A stretch of 64,000 nt of DNA from Akkermansia muciniphila (lineage in GTDB: Bacteria > Verrucomicrobiota > Verrucomicrobiia > Verrucomicrobiales > Akkermansiaceae), in the NCBI GenBank assembly GCA_947624785.1, contig CANQLV010000008.1:62001-126000 (forward strand), given 5' to 3'. Below are positions 45,009 through 54,420 of the stretch, in pieces. Position 1 is the stretch's first letter, and every line of letters starts with the position of its first letter. The position numbers and the translations under genes are program-made. The notes under the pieces are model-generated. The model did no database searches. It was given only the letters and a program-made list of their open reading frames with translations, and was not told the origin of the DNA.

Positions 45009-45887
45009 CTACTCCTCGTCATCAATCACCACAGCCTGGGAGGCATAGCCGAAAGCGGGGCTTCCCCACTCCACCACGTCCCCGGGCTTCAAATAACCCG
45101 GAGGATTCATCCCCATGCCCACGCCTCCCGGAGTGCCGGTGGAAACCACGTCCCCCGGCCACAGGGTCATGAAACGGGAAATATAGGCAATCAGGCGAGG
45201 AACGGGCCAGATCAGGCCGTCCGTGCTGCCCTTCTGGCGCACTTCCCCGTTCACCTTCAATTCAAGCGGAATACCGGAGCCGTCCCCCAGTTCCTCCGCG
45301 GAAATAAAAGTGGGGCCCATCGGGGCAAAGCTGTCGTAGCTCTTCCCCTTGGTCCACTGGCCGCCATGTTCCAGCTGGTTGGCCCTTTCCGAATAATCGC
45401 ACATCAGGGTATAGCCGCTGATGGCCAGAGCGGCTTCCTCCGGGGAAGCGTTCTTCAGCACATTCTTGATCACCACGGCCAGTTCAATCTCATAATCCAG
45501 CTTGTCGCAGCCCGGCGGATATAAAACGACATCGCTACAGGAAGTAATGGCGGAAGGGGACTTCAGGAAAATGGCCGGCTCCTGCACGGGATCGCCGTCA
45601 AACTCCTTCGCATGGTCCGCATAGCTCTTGCCCAGGCACACCAGCTTGGAGGGGGAACAGGGAAGCGCGGTATCAATCATCCAGTCAGGATTCACGGCCT
45701 TGGCGGCGGGATTATCCAGAAACGCCGCAATGCGCTTCATCTCCTCCCCGCAGGAATCCGTTTCCCCGCAAATGCAGGCGTCCACCTCCGCAAGCACGGA
45801 ATCCGCCACCAGGTACTCCCGGCGGCTTTCACTCCACAGAGCCATGATGCGCTCCGCCTGGTCATTCAGGTAAAATCTGATTTTCAC
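45009..45887 (-). CDS. Fumarylacetoacetate hydrolase family protein
   Basis: 292 residues. The catalytic domain occupies about 80-288: LVCLGKSYADHAKEFDGDPV, then PAIFLKSPSAITSCSDVVLY, metal-ligand acidic residues in LDYEIELAVVI, KSYDSFAPMGPTF and TGTPGGVGMGMNPPGYLKPG near the end. Members hydrolyse or decarboxylate C-C bonds of acylpyruvates (fumarylpyruvate, oxaloacetate, 2-hydroxyhepta-diene-dioate). Substrate not decidable. The N-terminal 75 residues are the less conserved cap typical of longer members. Confidence 0.9.
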   Translation of the reverse strand: MKIRFYLNDQAERIMALWSESRREYLVADSVLAEVDACICGETDSCGEEMKRIAAFLDNPAAKAVNPDWMIDTALPCSPSKLVCLGKSYADHAKEFDGDPVQEPAIFLKSPSAITSCSDVVLYPPGCDKLDYEIELAVVIKNVLKNASPEEAALAISGYTLMCDYSERANQLEHGGQWTKGKSYDSFAPMGPTFISAEELGDGSGIPLELKVNGEVRQKGSTDGLIWPVPRLIAYISRFMTLWPGDVVSTGTPGGVGMGMNPPGYLKPGDVVEWGSPAFGYASQAVVIDDEE

Positions 45888-46002
45888 CCTCTCACCCTAC
45901 AGCTTTTCCATTTTTACGCAAAGAACGGTTCCGTCATTCTTCATCCGCAGCGGACTTGCGCCGCCATCCGGCGCCTCTGTTGGGGCATGCAGCGCGTAGG
46001 GC

Positions 46003-46030
46003 TTGCGTTGCCGGAGCAAAACATTATTAT
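46003..46030 (+). promoter_or_regulatory. Promoter of full-length leuA
   Basis: TTGCGT (46003-46008), 16-base spacer, TATTAT (46025-46030), 24 bases before the ATG. No leucine-rich leader ORF lies in between, unlike the short leuA. Confidence 0.5.
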
Positions 46031-46054
46031 AGCGGCACTTAATATTATCAACTC

Positions 46055-47611
46055 ATGTCCGACCAAATCTACTTTTTTGACACTACCCTGCGCGATGGAG
46101 AACAATGCCCCGGAGCATCCATGAACCTACGCGAAAAGCTGGAAGTGGCGCGTCAAATGGAACGGCTGGGCATGGACGTGATTGAAGCCGGCTTCCCCTG
46201 CATTTCCGACGGCGACTTTGAAGCCGTGCACACCATCGCCAGTGAAATCAAAAAATGCCGCATCGCCGGACTGGCCCGCTGCGTGAAGGCGGACATTGAA
46301 GCGGCCGCCAGGGCCCTAGAACCCGCGGGGGACCGCGCCCGCATCCACATCTTTCTGGCCACCAGCAAACTGCACATGCAGTTCAAGCTGAAAAAGGCGG
46401 AAACGGAAATCCTGCGCATGGCCGCGGAAGGCGTCTCCTACGCCAGGCAATTCGTGCAGGACGTGGAATTCTCTCCGGAAGACGCCTCCCGCACGGACCT
46501 GGACTTTCTGACCAAGGTGGTGGAAACCGTCATTGACGCCGGAGCCACCACCGTCAACATTCCGGACACCGTGGGCTACACCACGCCGGACGAATTCTAC
46601 CGCATCATCCGCCACCTGAAGGAAAACGTGCCGAACATCGGCAAGGCCGTCATCTCCGTGCACTGCCACAACGACCTGGGGCTGGCCGTAGCCAACTCCC
46701 TGGCCGCCGTCCGCGCCGGAGCCCGGCAGGTGGAAGGCACCATCAACGGCATCGGGGAACGCGCCGGGAACGTGGCGCTGGAAGAAGTCATCATGGCGCT
46801 GCGCACCCGCGCGGGACAGTTCGGAGACGTCACGGACAACATCAACACGCGGGAAATCGTCCGCACCTCCCGCATTGTAGCCCGCATGAGCGGCATGCAG
46901 GTGCAGCGTTCCAAGGCCATTGTGGGGGAAAACGCCTTCGCCCACTCCTCAGGCATCCACCAGCACGGCATCCTCAACTGCCGGGAAACCTATGAAGTCA
47001 TGGACCCGCAGGCGGTCGGCTGGGGAGCCACGGAACTCCCGCTCACCAAGCACTCAGGCCGCGCCGCCGTCAAGGCCAGGCTGGAACAACTGGGACATGT
47101 GCTGACGGAAGAGGAAGTAAACACCGTCTTTGAACGCTTCAAGAAAGTGGGCGACTCCAAAAAATTCGTTTATGACGACGACCTCTCCGCCATTGTGGAC
47201 GATTCCCTGCACGCCTCCTCCGGCCTGTGGGAGCTGGACTTCCTGCAATTCGTGGCAGGCAGCCACGCCCGGCCCACGGCTACGGTAGGGCTGCTCAAGG
47301 AAGGTAAAAAATTTGAAGACAGCTCCACGGGCAACGGAGCGGTGGACGCCGTCATCAAGGCCATTGAACGCATCACCAAGCGCAAAGGCACGCTGAAAGG
47401 CTACAGCGTCAACGCCGCCTCCGAAGGCAAGGACGCTCTGGGGGAAGTCACGGTGCACGTGGACTTCGGCCAGCCCAAGCCCATCGTGGGCAAGGGTGCC
47501 TCCACGGATGTCATTGAAGCCTCCGCCCGGGCCTACCTGAACGCGGTCAACCGCTCCATCCGCATGGAAAACATGCCCCAGCCCAACAATCTGGACGCAG
47601 GAGCCATCTGA
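46055..47611 (+). CDS. leuA: 2-isopropylmalate synthase, full length with regulatory domain
   Basis: 518 residues. Catalytic barrel as in the other copy (FDTTLRDGEQCPGASMNLRE, VHCHNDLGLAVANSLAAV, GIGERAGNVALEEV, HSSGIHQHGI), then the C-terminal LeuA dimer domain from about residue 385 (ELDFLQFVAGSHARPTATVG...GKGASTDVIEASARAYLNAV), which binds leucine for feedback inhibition. First committed enzyme of leucine synthesis. The catalytic parts of the two copies align without gaps over long stretches, so they are paralogues. Confidence 0.95.
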   Translation: MSDQIYFFDTTLRDGEQCPGASMNLREKLEVARQMERLGMDVIEAGFPCISDGDFEAVHTIASEIKKCRIAGLARCVKADIEAAARALEPAGDRARIHIFLATSKLHMQFKLKKAETEILRMAAEGVSYARQFVQDVEFSPEDASRTDLDFLTKVVETVIDAGATTVNIPDTVGYTTPDEFYRIIRHLKENVPNIGKAVISVHCHNDLGLAVANSLAAVRAGARQVEGTINGIGERAGNVALEEVIMALRTRAGQFGDVTDNINTREIVRTSRIVARMSGMQVQRSKAIVGENAFAHSSGIHQHGILNCRETYEVMDPQAVGWGATELPLTKHSGRAAVKARLEQLGHVLTEEEVNTVFERFKKVGDSKKFVYDDDLSAIVDDSLHASSGLWELDFLQFVAGSHARPTATVGLLKEGKKFEDSSTGNGAVDAVIKAIERITKRKGTLKGYSVNAASEGKDALGEVTVHVDFGQPKPIVGKGASTDVIEASARAYLNAVNRSIRMENMPQPNNLDAGAI

Positions 47612-47685
47612 CCCAAAGCGCCCCGGCACGCTTGCGCGAACGGGGCGCATCCCCGGCAAGACGTCTGCAGGGCAGCTTCTATGGC

Positions 47686-47714
47686 TTGCTTTTCGCCTGC
47701 TTCCGTGCCATAAA
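47686..47714 (+). promoter_or_regulatory. Promoter of the beta-propeller protein gene
   Basis: TTGCTT (47686-47691), 17-base spacer, CATAAA (47709-47714), about 29 bases before the ATG. Confidence 0.5.
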
Positions 47715-47742
47715 CTCCAAGCCTTTTACACCGTACAACCCC

Positions 47743-48657
47743 ATGAAAGCAACACTACTCCTTCTCTGCCTGGCTGGCAGCGCGCTGGCAGCTCCTCCAA
47801 CCAAAAAACAGCCGGCACCGGCCAAGCCGCTGCCTCCGCTGGAAAAAACCACCATTGCCATTGACGGCCACCCGGAAAGCGTGGCCGCGGACGCGGAGGG
47901 CAACATCTACTTCACCTGCATCGGCGCCAAGCTCGCTCCTACGGAAAAAGACAAGGACGGCTATCTGGGCGTTATTCCGCATGGCTCCACGGAGCCGAAA
48001 AAAATCACGGAGGTGGACACCCTGGACGCTCCGAAGGGACTCCTGTATAAGGACGGCTTCCTGTACTGCACGGACGTGGACATGGTATTCAAGATAGACG
48101 CCAGGACCGGCACCATTGAAGGCTATGTGGACCTGTCCCCCTCCCGCATGAAATTCCTTAACGACCTGGCGTTCATCAACGGCAGGCTCATGGTCTCCTC
48201 CACGGATACCGACCAGATCTTCTACGTGGACACGAACACCAGTTCCTACGGGGAACTGGTCACCAAGCAGCCCATCTACAAGCCGAACGGCCTGGCCTGG
48301 GACCCGGAAAGAAAAGTCATCTACCTCTGCGAATACGCCACGGATGAAAAAGGCAAGCCCAGCGGCCGCCTCCTCTCCATCAACCCCGTCTCCCGGGAAG
48401 TCACGGAACTCTCCAAGGAACGGGGGCAATACGACGGCCTGGTCTACCGTGACAACGCCCTTTACTACAGCGACTGGTCCAAGGACAAAAAACCGGAAGC
48501 CATCCGCAGGCTGGACCTGAAAACGGGGCGTTCCGAGCCGGTAGCCACCGGCCCCATTGAAGGCGCGGCGGACTTCATCCTGTATGACTCCATGATCGTG
48601 GTTCCGGGCATGGCGGAAAAGAAAATCCACATCATGCCCATCGGCGGAAAAAAATAA
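47743..48657 (+). CDS. Exported SMP-30/gluconolactonase-like beta-propeller protein
   Basis: 304 residues, signal peptide MKATLLLLCLAGSALA, a Lys/Pro linker, then a six-bladed propeller of the SGL type with recurring blades (GNIYFTCIGAKL, KGLLYKDGFLYCTDVDMVFK, PNGLAWDPERKVIYLCEYAT). The N-D-x-x-D/E and N-G motifs used for calcium binding are partly kept (FLNDLAFINGRL, KPNGLAWD). Periplasmic. Lactonase activity is possible but unproven. Start 47743 is chosen for the signal peptide; the frame is open 37 codons further. Confidence 0.8.
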   Translation: MKATLLLLCLAGSALAAPPTKKQPAPAKPLPPLEKTTIAIDGHPESVAADAEGNIYFTCIGAKLAPTEKDKDGYLGVIPHGSTEPKKITEVDTLDAPKGLLYKDGFLYCTDVDMVFKIDARTGTIEGYVDLSPSRMKFLNDLAFINGRLMVSSTDTDQIFYVDTNTSSYGELVTKQPIYKPNGLAWDPERKVIYLCEYATDEKGKPSGRLLSINPVSREVTELSKERGQYDGLVYRDNALYYSDWSKDKKPEAIRRLDLKTGRSEPVATGPIEGAADFILYDSMIVVPGMAEKKIHIMPIGGKK

Positions 48658-48690
48658 ACCGGAAGGTACCGCTCCTTGACTCCCCTCTCC

Positions 48691-48729
48691 AGGCCGCCGG
48701 CGGGCATTTCCTGCGCTGGCGGCCTTTTT
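48691..48729 (+). terminator. Terminator of the beta-propeller gene
   Basis: AGGCCGCC / GGCGGCCT with a 19-base loop, then TTTTC. Confidence 0.8.
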
Positions 48730-48778
48730 CAATTTACGGCTTGAAGTACACCTGGGGATACGCTTAGTTAATGGGGAT

Positions 48779-49234
48779 ATGAGCAAGATTTCAGACCAAA
48801 TCATGGAAGGGATGAAAACCGCCATGAGAGCAAAAGACTCCGTCACCCTCAACACGCTGCGCGCCCTCAAGACGGCGCTGACGAACACGGCCATCGCCAA
48901 GGGAGGGCTGGGCGCCCAGCTGGAGGAAGCGGAAGAACTGGCCGTGGTCCGCAAGCAAATCAAGCAGCGTGAAGACTCTACGGAACAATTCCGCTCCGCC
49001 GGACGCCCGGAACTGGCTGACAAGGAAGAAGCGGAAATCGCCGTCCTCAAGCAATTCATGCCTGCTGAACTCACCGCAGAGGAAACGGAGGCCATGCTGG
49101 AAGCCGTCCTGAAGGAAACGGGAGCCTCCACCAAAAAAGACATGGGACAGGTCATGAAAATCATGCAGGAACGCACCGCCGGCAGGGCCAACGGCAAGGA
49201 ACTGGCCCGCATGGTGTCAGCCAGACTATCATGA
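48779..49234 (+). CDS. yqeY: GatB/YqeY domain-containing protein
   Basis: 151 residues, standard length. Helical N-terminal part (MSKISDQIMEGMKTAMRAKD, LNTLRALKTALTNTAI) with QIKQREDSTEQFRSAGRPEL and the C-terminal GatB-tail-like domain (EEAEIAVLKQFMPAELTAEE, MGQVMKIM, GRANGKELARMV). The family resembles the tRNA-binding tail of GatB amidotransferase and its role is unsettled. Overlaps ispD by ATGA. Confidence 0.92.
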   Translation: MSKISDQIMEGMKTAMRAKDSVTLNTLRALKTALTNTAIAKGGLGAQLEEAEELAVVRKQIKQREDSTEQFRSAGRPELADKEEAEIAVLKQFMPAELTAEETEAMLEAVLKETGASTKKDMGQVMKIMQERTAGRANGKELARMVSARLS

Positions 49235-49926
49235 AATGCTGCGCCGCCATCATTGTAGCGGCCGGGTCCTCCCGGCGCGCCGGATTTGACAAGCTGCTGG
49301 CCCCCCTGCACGGAGTCAAGGTGCTGGAACGCAGCATCCGGGCCTTTGCCAACTGCCGGGAAATTACGGAAATCGTGGTCGTCTGCCCGGAAGAGCGCTT
49401 CCGCGCCATTGATGCTGCGGACCTGGAGACGGAAATACCCGTCACCCGCGTGGATGGAGGAGCGGAACGGCATGAATCCGTGCAGAACGGCCTGGCAGCC
49501 CTGCTCTACACGCCGGAACTCGTGGCCGTGCACGACGGAGCGCGCCCCCTCATCACGGTGGAGCAAATCTCCCGCTGCATCCAGACTGCCAGGGAATGCG
49601 GAGCGGCTGCTTCCGCGCATCCCGTGACGGACACCTTGAAGCGCGCGGACGAAGAACGCTTCACCCTCCCGGAGCAAGTGGACCGGGACGGCCTGTGGTG
49701 CATGGAAACCCCGCAGGTCTTTCAATACCCCCTCCTGCTGGACGCATATGTGGAAGTCACGGAACGGAACATGCAGGTGACGGATGAAGTAACCGCCCTG
49801 CAGCTCATCGGCCACCCCACGCGGCTGGTGCACAACCATGAGCCAAATCCCAAAATCACCTGGCCGGAAGACGTCTCCCGCGCTGAAACGCTGTTGGAAC
49901 TCAAGCACCTCCGCAAAGACTCATGA
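49231..49926 (+). CDS. ispD: 2-C-methyl-D-erythritol 4-phosphate cytidylyltransferase
   Basis: 231 residues, normal length. CTP-binding loop IIVAAGSSRRAGFDKLLAPL, GGAERHESVQNGLAAL, VAVHDGARPLIT, AHPVTDTLKRAD and the C-terminal TDEVTALQLIGHPTRLV. Third step of the MEP isoprenoid pathway: CTP plus MEP gives CDP-methylerythritol. Sits in a yqeY-ispD-SDR operon with four-base overlaps on both sides. Confidence 0.95.
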   Translation: MKCCAAIIVAAGSSRRAGFDKLLAPLHGVKVLERSIRAFANCREITEIVVVCPEERFRAIDAADLETEIPVTRVDGGAERHESVQNGLAALLYTPELVAVHDGARPLITVEQISRCIQTARECGAAASAHPVTDTLKRADEERFTLPEQVDRDGLWCMETPQVFQYPLLLDAYVEVTERNMQVTDEVTALQLIGHPTRLVHNHEPNPKITWPEDVSRAETLLELKHLRKDS

Positions 49927-50777
49927 CCAGCCTCCTGTGTACAGAACCCCGCGCCGTCCTCATTCTGGGGACGGGCTACCTGGGGAAAGCCCTGGCGGAA
50001 AGCCTGCGGAAAGCCGGTCACACGGCCCTTACGGCGGACATTGACGCACAAAAAGCCATTTATGAGGCGGACGTCACGGACGGCGCCTCCATGCGCAGCC
50101 TGGCCGCCCGCATCCCCTCTCCCCACATCATCGTCATGTGCGCCAGCACGCGGGGAGGCGGAGAGGAAGCCTACCGCAGCCTTTACATCCGCGGAACGCG
50201 GAACACGCTGGAAGCCTTCCCCGGAATCCCGCTCATCTTCTGCTCCAGCACCTCCGTCTATGGCATCACGGACGGACGCTGGATCACGGAAGAACACAAC
50301 GTCTACCCCTCCTCCGGAAAAAGCGGCCTCCTCATTCAGGCGGAACAGGCGGTTCTGGCCGCGGGGGGCACCGTCGTCCGGCTGGGCGCTCTCTACGGGC
50401 CGGACCGCTGCGTGCTCGTCTCCCAATACTGCAAGAAGGGCGCGGCCCTCCCCGGAGACATGGACAGGTGGATCAACTACATCCACCGGGATGACGCCGT
50501 GGCCGCCCTGCACCTGCTCTGCACGCTCCGGGAACCGCCCGCCGGCATCTACAACCTGACGGACCGCACCCCCATGCAGCTGGGAGAAATCTACTCCTAC
50601 CTCTCCGGGCTGCTGGGCATGCCCGCGCCACAGCCCGAACCGCTCCCGGCGGAAGCGCGCCGCGGCTTTTCCAGCCAGAGAATCTCCTGCTCCCGCCTTC
50701 TGGCCCTGGGCTGGGAACCGCTCTACCCAAGCTTTGCGGACGGCGTGCACAACGTGCTGGAAGCGCTGGAAGAATAA
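49923..50777 (+). CDS. YeeZ-like NAD-dependent epimerase/dehydratase family protein
   Basis: 284 residues, extended SDR fold. Nucleotide-binding loop LILGTGYLGKALAESLRKAG, SSTSVYGITDGRWITEEH, and RLGALYGPDR. The usual catalytic YxxxK is not visible: the corresponding region reads VYPSSGKSGLLIQAEQ, as in YeeZ-type proteins that keep the fold but lack the tyrosine. Real activity is unknown. Last gene of the yqeY-ispD operon. Confidence 0.8.
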   Translation: MTSLLCTEPRAVLILGTGYLGKALAESLRKAGHTALTADIDAQKAIYEADVTDGASMRSLAARIPSPHIIVMCASTRGGGEEAYRSLYIRGTRNTLEAFPGIPLIFCSSTSVYGITDGRWITEEHNVYPSSGKSGLLIQAEQAVLAAGGTVVRLGALYGPDRCVLVSQYCKKGAALPGDMDRWINYIHRDDAVAALHLLCTLREPPAGIYNLTDRTPMQLGEIYSYLSGLLGMPAPQPEPLPAEARRGFSSQRISCSRLLALGWEPLYPSFADGVHNVLEALEE

Positions 50778-50938
50778 ACTCCCGCCTGTCCTTCTTTTCA
50801 CGTTCACTAAACCTTTCCGGACGCTTCATGAAAAAGAAGGAACAAACTGCTGAACGACTCCATCCCCCTCCTTTGAAGGGAAATTGATGCCGTTGTTCCC
50901 TGTAGCCGGGCTCCTCCCAAAGTCGTCTTTATACCTTC

Positions 50939-53239
50939 ATGACTGCTTTTCTCTCCCTGAAAAACAATTACTATGTGCGCCGCCTGGCTCCTTTCCTGAT
51001 TGTCTATCTTATCTATGAACTCGTTGAAGTAGCCATCCTGGCCTTTCTGCAGCAAACGGGAACGGACTGGAGCGCGGCGGCACTCCTCCGGCTTCTGGGC
51101 AACCTGCTCGTGGAAACCTGTTCCTCCTTCCTCTATCTCATCATCCCCTACCTGCTGTACCTGGCGGCTCTCCCCAGGACATTCCATGGCAGCAGGACGG
51201 ATCATGTGCTCACCACAGCTCTCTTTGCGCTCTTCTGCCTGCTGAACTGCTGTGAAGAAACAGCGGAAATTCTGAGCAGAGACCACTTCTCCTTTTACTC
51301 CCGGCAATTCCTGCAATCTCCTAAATATGCCTGGAACCAAATTGCGGCGTCCATCCCCGTTCTTCCCGTGCTGTTTGGTATTCTGGCGGTTTCCACAGGA
51401 ACGGTGATCCTCTTTTTTAAAAAACTTGTTCCCCTACGGACAGCCCCTTCCACTCCGGTCCGCGCAGCCGTCCCCATCCTTGCATATGCCATGGCCTTTG
51501 TCCTTTCGTGGGGAAGCAGCGGCCCGCTGCCACCCTACACTGGGGAAAATGAAGAAATAGGCAGAGATGGCCTTTTCACCTTCTTTGGAGATCTGTTTGC
51601 CGTCACCACTCTCCCTCATCTGCCTTCCATCTTTGGAATCCCCGTACTCATCACGGGAGGGATCATTCTCCTCATTCTGCTGGCGGAATACATTCCGGAA
51701 CGGTTCATGCCCGCGGCCTGCCGCCCGTCTTCCCTGGCGCGCAGAATCCTCCGGCGCATGAAAAAAACGCTCCACCTCCGTTCCGACTTCGCCCTCTGGC
51801 TTCTTCTATTCCTGGCGGCGGTGCTTCTCCTCCGCCTCATCAGCATGGGAGCCTATCCCCTCATGGACACGACGGAAGCACGCTATGCCGAAATGTCCCG
51901 TAAAATGCTGGAAACAAACCATTGGCTCGTCCCCCAGTTTGACTATGGCATCCCATTCTGGGGCAAGCCGCCCCTCTCCTTCTGGGCAAGCGCCGTCACC
52001 ATGAAACTGGGAGGCATTAACGAATGGAGCGCGCGTCTGGCTCCGTTCCTGGCCTCCCTGTCCATGGGCCTTCTATTCCTAGCATGGCCGTTCCGCTCGC
52101 AATCCCGTCAAAAGGCGGCGGCGTGCTTCCTGGTCCTTGCCGCATCCGGCATAGGCTTTGTCGCCTCCGGAGCCGTCATGACGGATGAATTCCTGGCCCT
52201 GGGCATCATGCTCGCCATGGTCTCCTTCTGGAAAGCGGTGACCCAACCCTCCGCCCGTACATGGTGGAAATACCTCTTCTTTGCCGGATTGGCCGTGGGA
52301 CTGATGAGCAAGGGGCCTCTTGCCCTCGTCCTTGCAGGATTCCCCATCACTCTCTGGACCTTGTGGAACCGGGAATGGAAAAACGTCAGGAACCGGCTCC
52401 CGTGGATGCGGGGCACCATGCTGATGCTGGCGCTGAGCCTTCCCTGGTACCTGCTGGCGGAACGGGAAACGCCCGGCTTCCTTCACTACTTCATTGTGGG
52501 AGAACACTTCCAGCGCTTTACAGTCAAAGGATGGCAGGGAGACCTGTACGGCTCCGGGCACGCCTCTCCCCCCGGAACCATCTGGCTCTACGGGCTGACC
52601 ATGTTCCTGCCCTGGACCATTCTCCTTCCCTTCCTCCGGATGAAAAAATCCCCCGCAGCATCCGGAGAAGCCATCTTCCCGGGAGAAAGCTCCTTCCTGT
52701 GGCTCTGGGCGCTCAGTCCCCTGCTCTTCTTCACGCTGGCCCGCAACATCCTTCCGGCCTACGTGCTCCCCGGCATCCCGGCCTGGTGCATCCTGACCGT
52801 GCGGGGCCTCTGGCAATGGGACAACCGCCATCCGGGAATCAAAAACCTCATCTTCCTCCCTGCCTCCATGTTTGCCATCATGGCCGTTTTCCTGCTGGGG
52901 AACGGATTTGGCCAACTTGAATACCGCTGCCAAAAACAGCTCCTCCAGGCCTGGGACGGAAGCTCTCCCTTATACTATTGGGACAACGTGCGCCCCCCCT
53001 ATTCCGCTCAATTCTACTCATCCGGAAAAGTGCAGCGCCTGGAACCGGGAATACCGCCTCCGGAAAACGGAACAACCTATCTGGCAATGAAACGGACGGA
53101 CTATAACCAGTACCGTTCCCGTCTGCCGGGATGGAAACGGGAAGCGGAGGAACGGCTCTGGCTTCTGCTCTCCTCCCCTCCCGAACCCGGCAACGGAAAA
53201 ACCGGAAAACGCACACACAATCCGGACTCTGGAAATTGA
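50939..53239 (+). CDS. ArnT/PMT-type glycosyltransferase fused to an LtaS/EptA-like membrane domain
   Basis: 766 residues. Residues 1-270 are five membrane helices with a periplasmic loop, CCEETAEILSRDHFSFYSRQ ... ENEEIGRDGLFTFFGDLF, in the style of the membrane anchor of LtaS/phosphoethanolamine-transferase proteins, but no sulfatase domain follows. From about residue 290 begins a polytopic GT-C glycosyltransferase: YPLMDTTEARYAEMSRKMLE carries the essential acidic residues (D..E) of the ArnT/PMT first loop, then FWGKPPLSFWASA. It should transfer a sugar from polyprenyl phosphate to an envelope acceptor. The fusion is unusual. Confidence 0.8.
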   Translation: MTAFLSLKNNYYVRRLAPFLIVYLIYELVEVAILAFLQQTGTDWSAAALLRLLGNLLVETCSSFLYLIIPYLLYLAALPRTFHGSRTDHVLTTALFALFCLLNCCEETAEILSRDHFSFYSRQFLQSPKYAWNQIAASIPVLPVLFGILAVSTGTVILFFKKLVPLRTAPSTPVRAAVPILAYAMAFVLSWGSSGPLPPYTGENEEIGRDGLFTFFGDLFAVTTLPHLPSIFGIPVLITGGIILLILLAEYIPERFMPAACRPSSLARRILRRMKKTLHLRSDFALWLLLFLAAVLLLRLISMGAYPLMDTTEARYAEMSRKMLETNHWLVPQFDYGIPFWGKPPLSFWASAVTMKLGGINEWSARLAPFLASLSMGLLFLAWPFRSQSRQKAAACFLVLAASGIGFVASGAVMTDEFLALGIMLAMVSFWKAVTQPSARTWWKYLFFAGLAVGLMSKGPLALVLAGFPITLWTLWNREWKNVRNRLPWMRGTMLMLALSLPWYLLAERETPGFLHYFIVGEHFQRFTVKGWQGDLYGSGHASPPGTIWLYGLTMFLPWTILLPFLRMKKSPAASGEAIFPGESSFLWLWALSPLLFFTLARNILPAYVLPGIPAWCILTVRGLWQWDNRHPGIKNLIFLPASMFAIMAVFLLGNGFGQLEYRCQKQLLQAWDGSSPLYYWDNVRPPYSAQFYSSGKVQRLEPGIPPPENGTTYLAMKRTDYNQYRSRLPGWKREAEERLWLLLSSPPEPGNGKTGKRTHNPDSGN

Positions 53240-53332
53240 GGGGGGAAAAACGCGCCCCATGAGGGCGATACACGCCAGAAAAAACCGTCTCCCCCGGCCA
53301 GCCGTTCCGGCAGTCTTTGACTCTCCCCTTTC

Positions 53333-53361
53333 TTGACTTGCCGGGCGCGAACAGGCACAAT
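53333..53361 (+). promoter_or_regulatory. Promoter of trpS, implying an almost leaderless mRNA
   Basis: TTGACT (53333-53338), 17-base spacer, CACAAT (53356-53361). Ten bases separate the -10 box from the ATG at 53372, leaving a leader of about three to five bases. No Shine-Dalgarno. Confidence 0.5.
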
Positions 53362-53371
53362 TCCGCCCGCA

Positions 53372-54337
53372 ATGCGTATCATCACAGGACTTCAACCCAG
53401 CGGCAAGCTGCACGTCGGCAACTACTTCGGAGCCATGGAACCAGCCGTCCGCATGCAGGAACGCGGAGAATCCTACTACTTTCTGGCGGACTACCACGCC
53501 ATGAGCACCGTTCACGACGCGGAAACCCTCCGGGAAAATTGCAAAAACCTGGCGACGGACTTTCTGGCCGTGGGCCTGGACCCTGGAAAATGCGTCTTCT
53601 TCCGCCAGTCAGCCGTGCCGGAAGTCAATGAAATGGCCTGGATACTCAGCACCGTCTGCCCGGTGGGCTTGCTGGAACGCTGCCACTCCTACAAGGACAA
53701 GATTGCCAAGGGCTTCTCTCCCAGCAACGCCCTTTTCACCTACCCCGTCCTCATGGCGGCGGACATCCTGATGTATGACTCCGACCTGGTGCCCGTAGGC
53801 AAGGACCAGAAACAGCATCTGGAAGTCACCCGCGACCTGGCAGGCAAAATGAACGAACAATTCGGCGAAGGCACCTGCAAGCTGCCGGATGCGCTCATTG
53901 CGGAAAGCACGGCCATCGTGCCGGGGCTGGACGGACAGAAAATGAGCAAAAGCTACAACAACACGCTCCCCATCTTCGGCGAGGAAAAAGCCGTCCGCAA
54001 GCTCATCATGAAAATCCCCACGGACTCCACCCCCGTGGAAGACCCCAAGCCCACGGAAGGCTCCGTCATCCTGCAGCTCTACAAGCTCTTCGCCTCTGCG
54101 GAAGGCTATGAAGACATGGTGCGCGACTTCAAAAACGGGGGTTGCGGCTATGGCGACTTCAAAAAACGCCTCTTTGACGCCTACTGGGAATACTTCCGTC
54201 CCGCGCGCGAACGCAGGGCGGAACTGGAAGCCAACCAGGACTATGTGCACCGGACGCTGGAAGAAGGGGCCCGCAAGGCGCGGGAAACAGCCTCCGTGGT
54301 GCTGGACAGGGTGCGCCGGGCCGTGGGCCTGATCTGA
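53372..54337 (+). CDS. trpS: Tryptophan--tRNA ligase
   Basis: 321 residues, class I synthetase of the short bacterial form. HIGH-like motif PSGKLHVGNYFGAM, AdoMet-independent Rossmann core with VLMAADILMYDSDLVPVGKD and the KMSKS loop GQKMSKSYNNTLPIF. Charges tRNA-Trp. Start at ATG 53372 (MRIITGLQPSG); the frame is open earlier but not family-like. Confidence 0.96.
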   Translation: MRIITGLQPSGKLHVGNYFGAMEPAVRMQERGESYYFLADYHAMSTVHDAETLRENCKNLATDFLAVGLDPGKCVFFRQSAVPEVNEMAWILSTVCPVGLLERCHSYKDKIAKGFSPSNALFTYPVLMAADILMYDSDLVPVGKDQKQHLEVTRDLAGKMNEQFGEGTCKLPDALIAESTAIVPGLDGQKMSKSYNNTLPIFGEEKAVRKLIMKIPTDSTPVEDPKPTEGSVILQLYKLFASAEGYEDMVRDFKNGGCGYGDFKKRLFDAYWEYFRPARERRAELEANQDYVHRTLEEGARKARETASVVLDRVRRAVGLI

Positions 54338-54420
54338 ACCGGGAACGGAATGCCGGAGAACCGGGGACAGCACACGTTTTTTAGTGGCATGGAAAAGCAC
54401 GGAATGTTATACAGAAAGAT

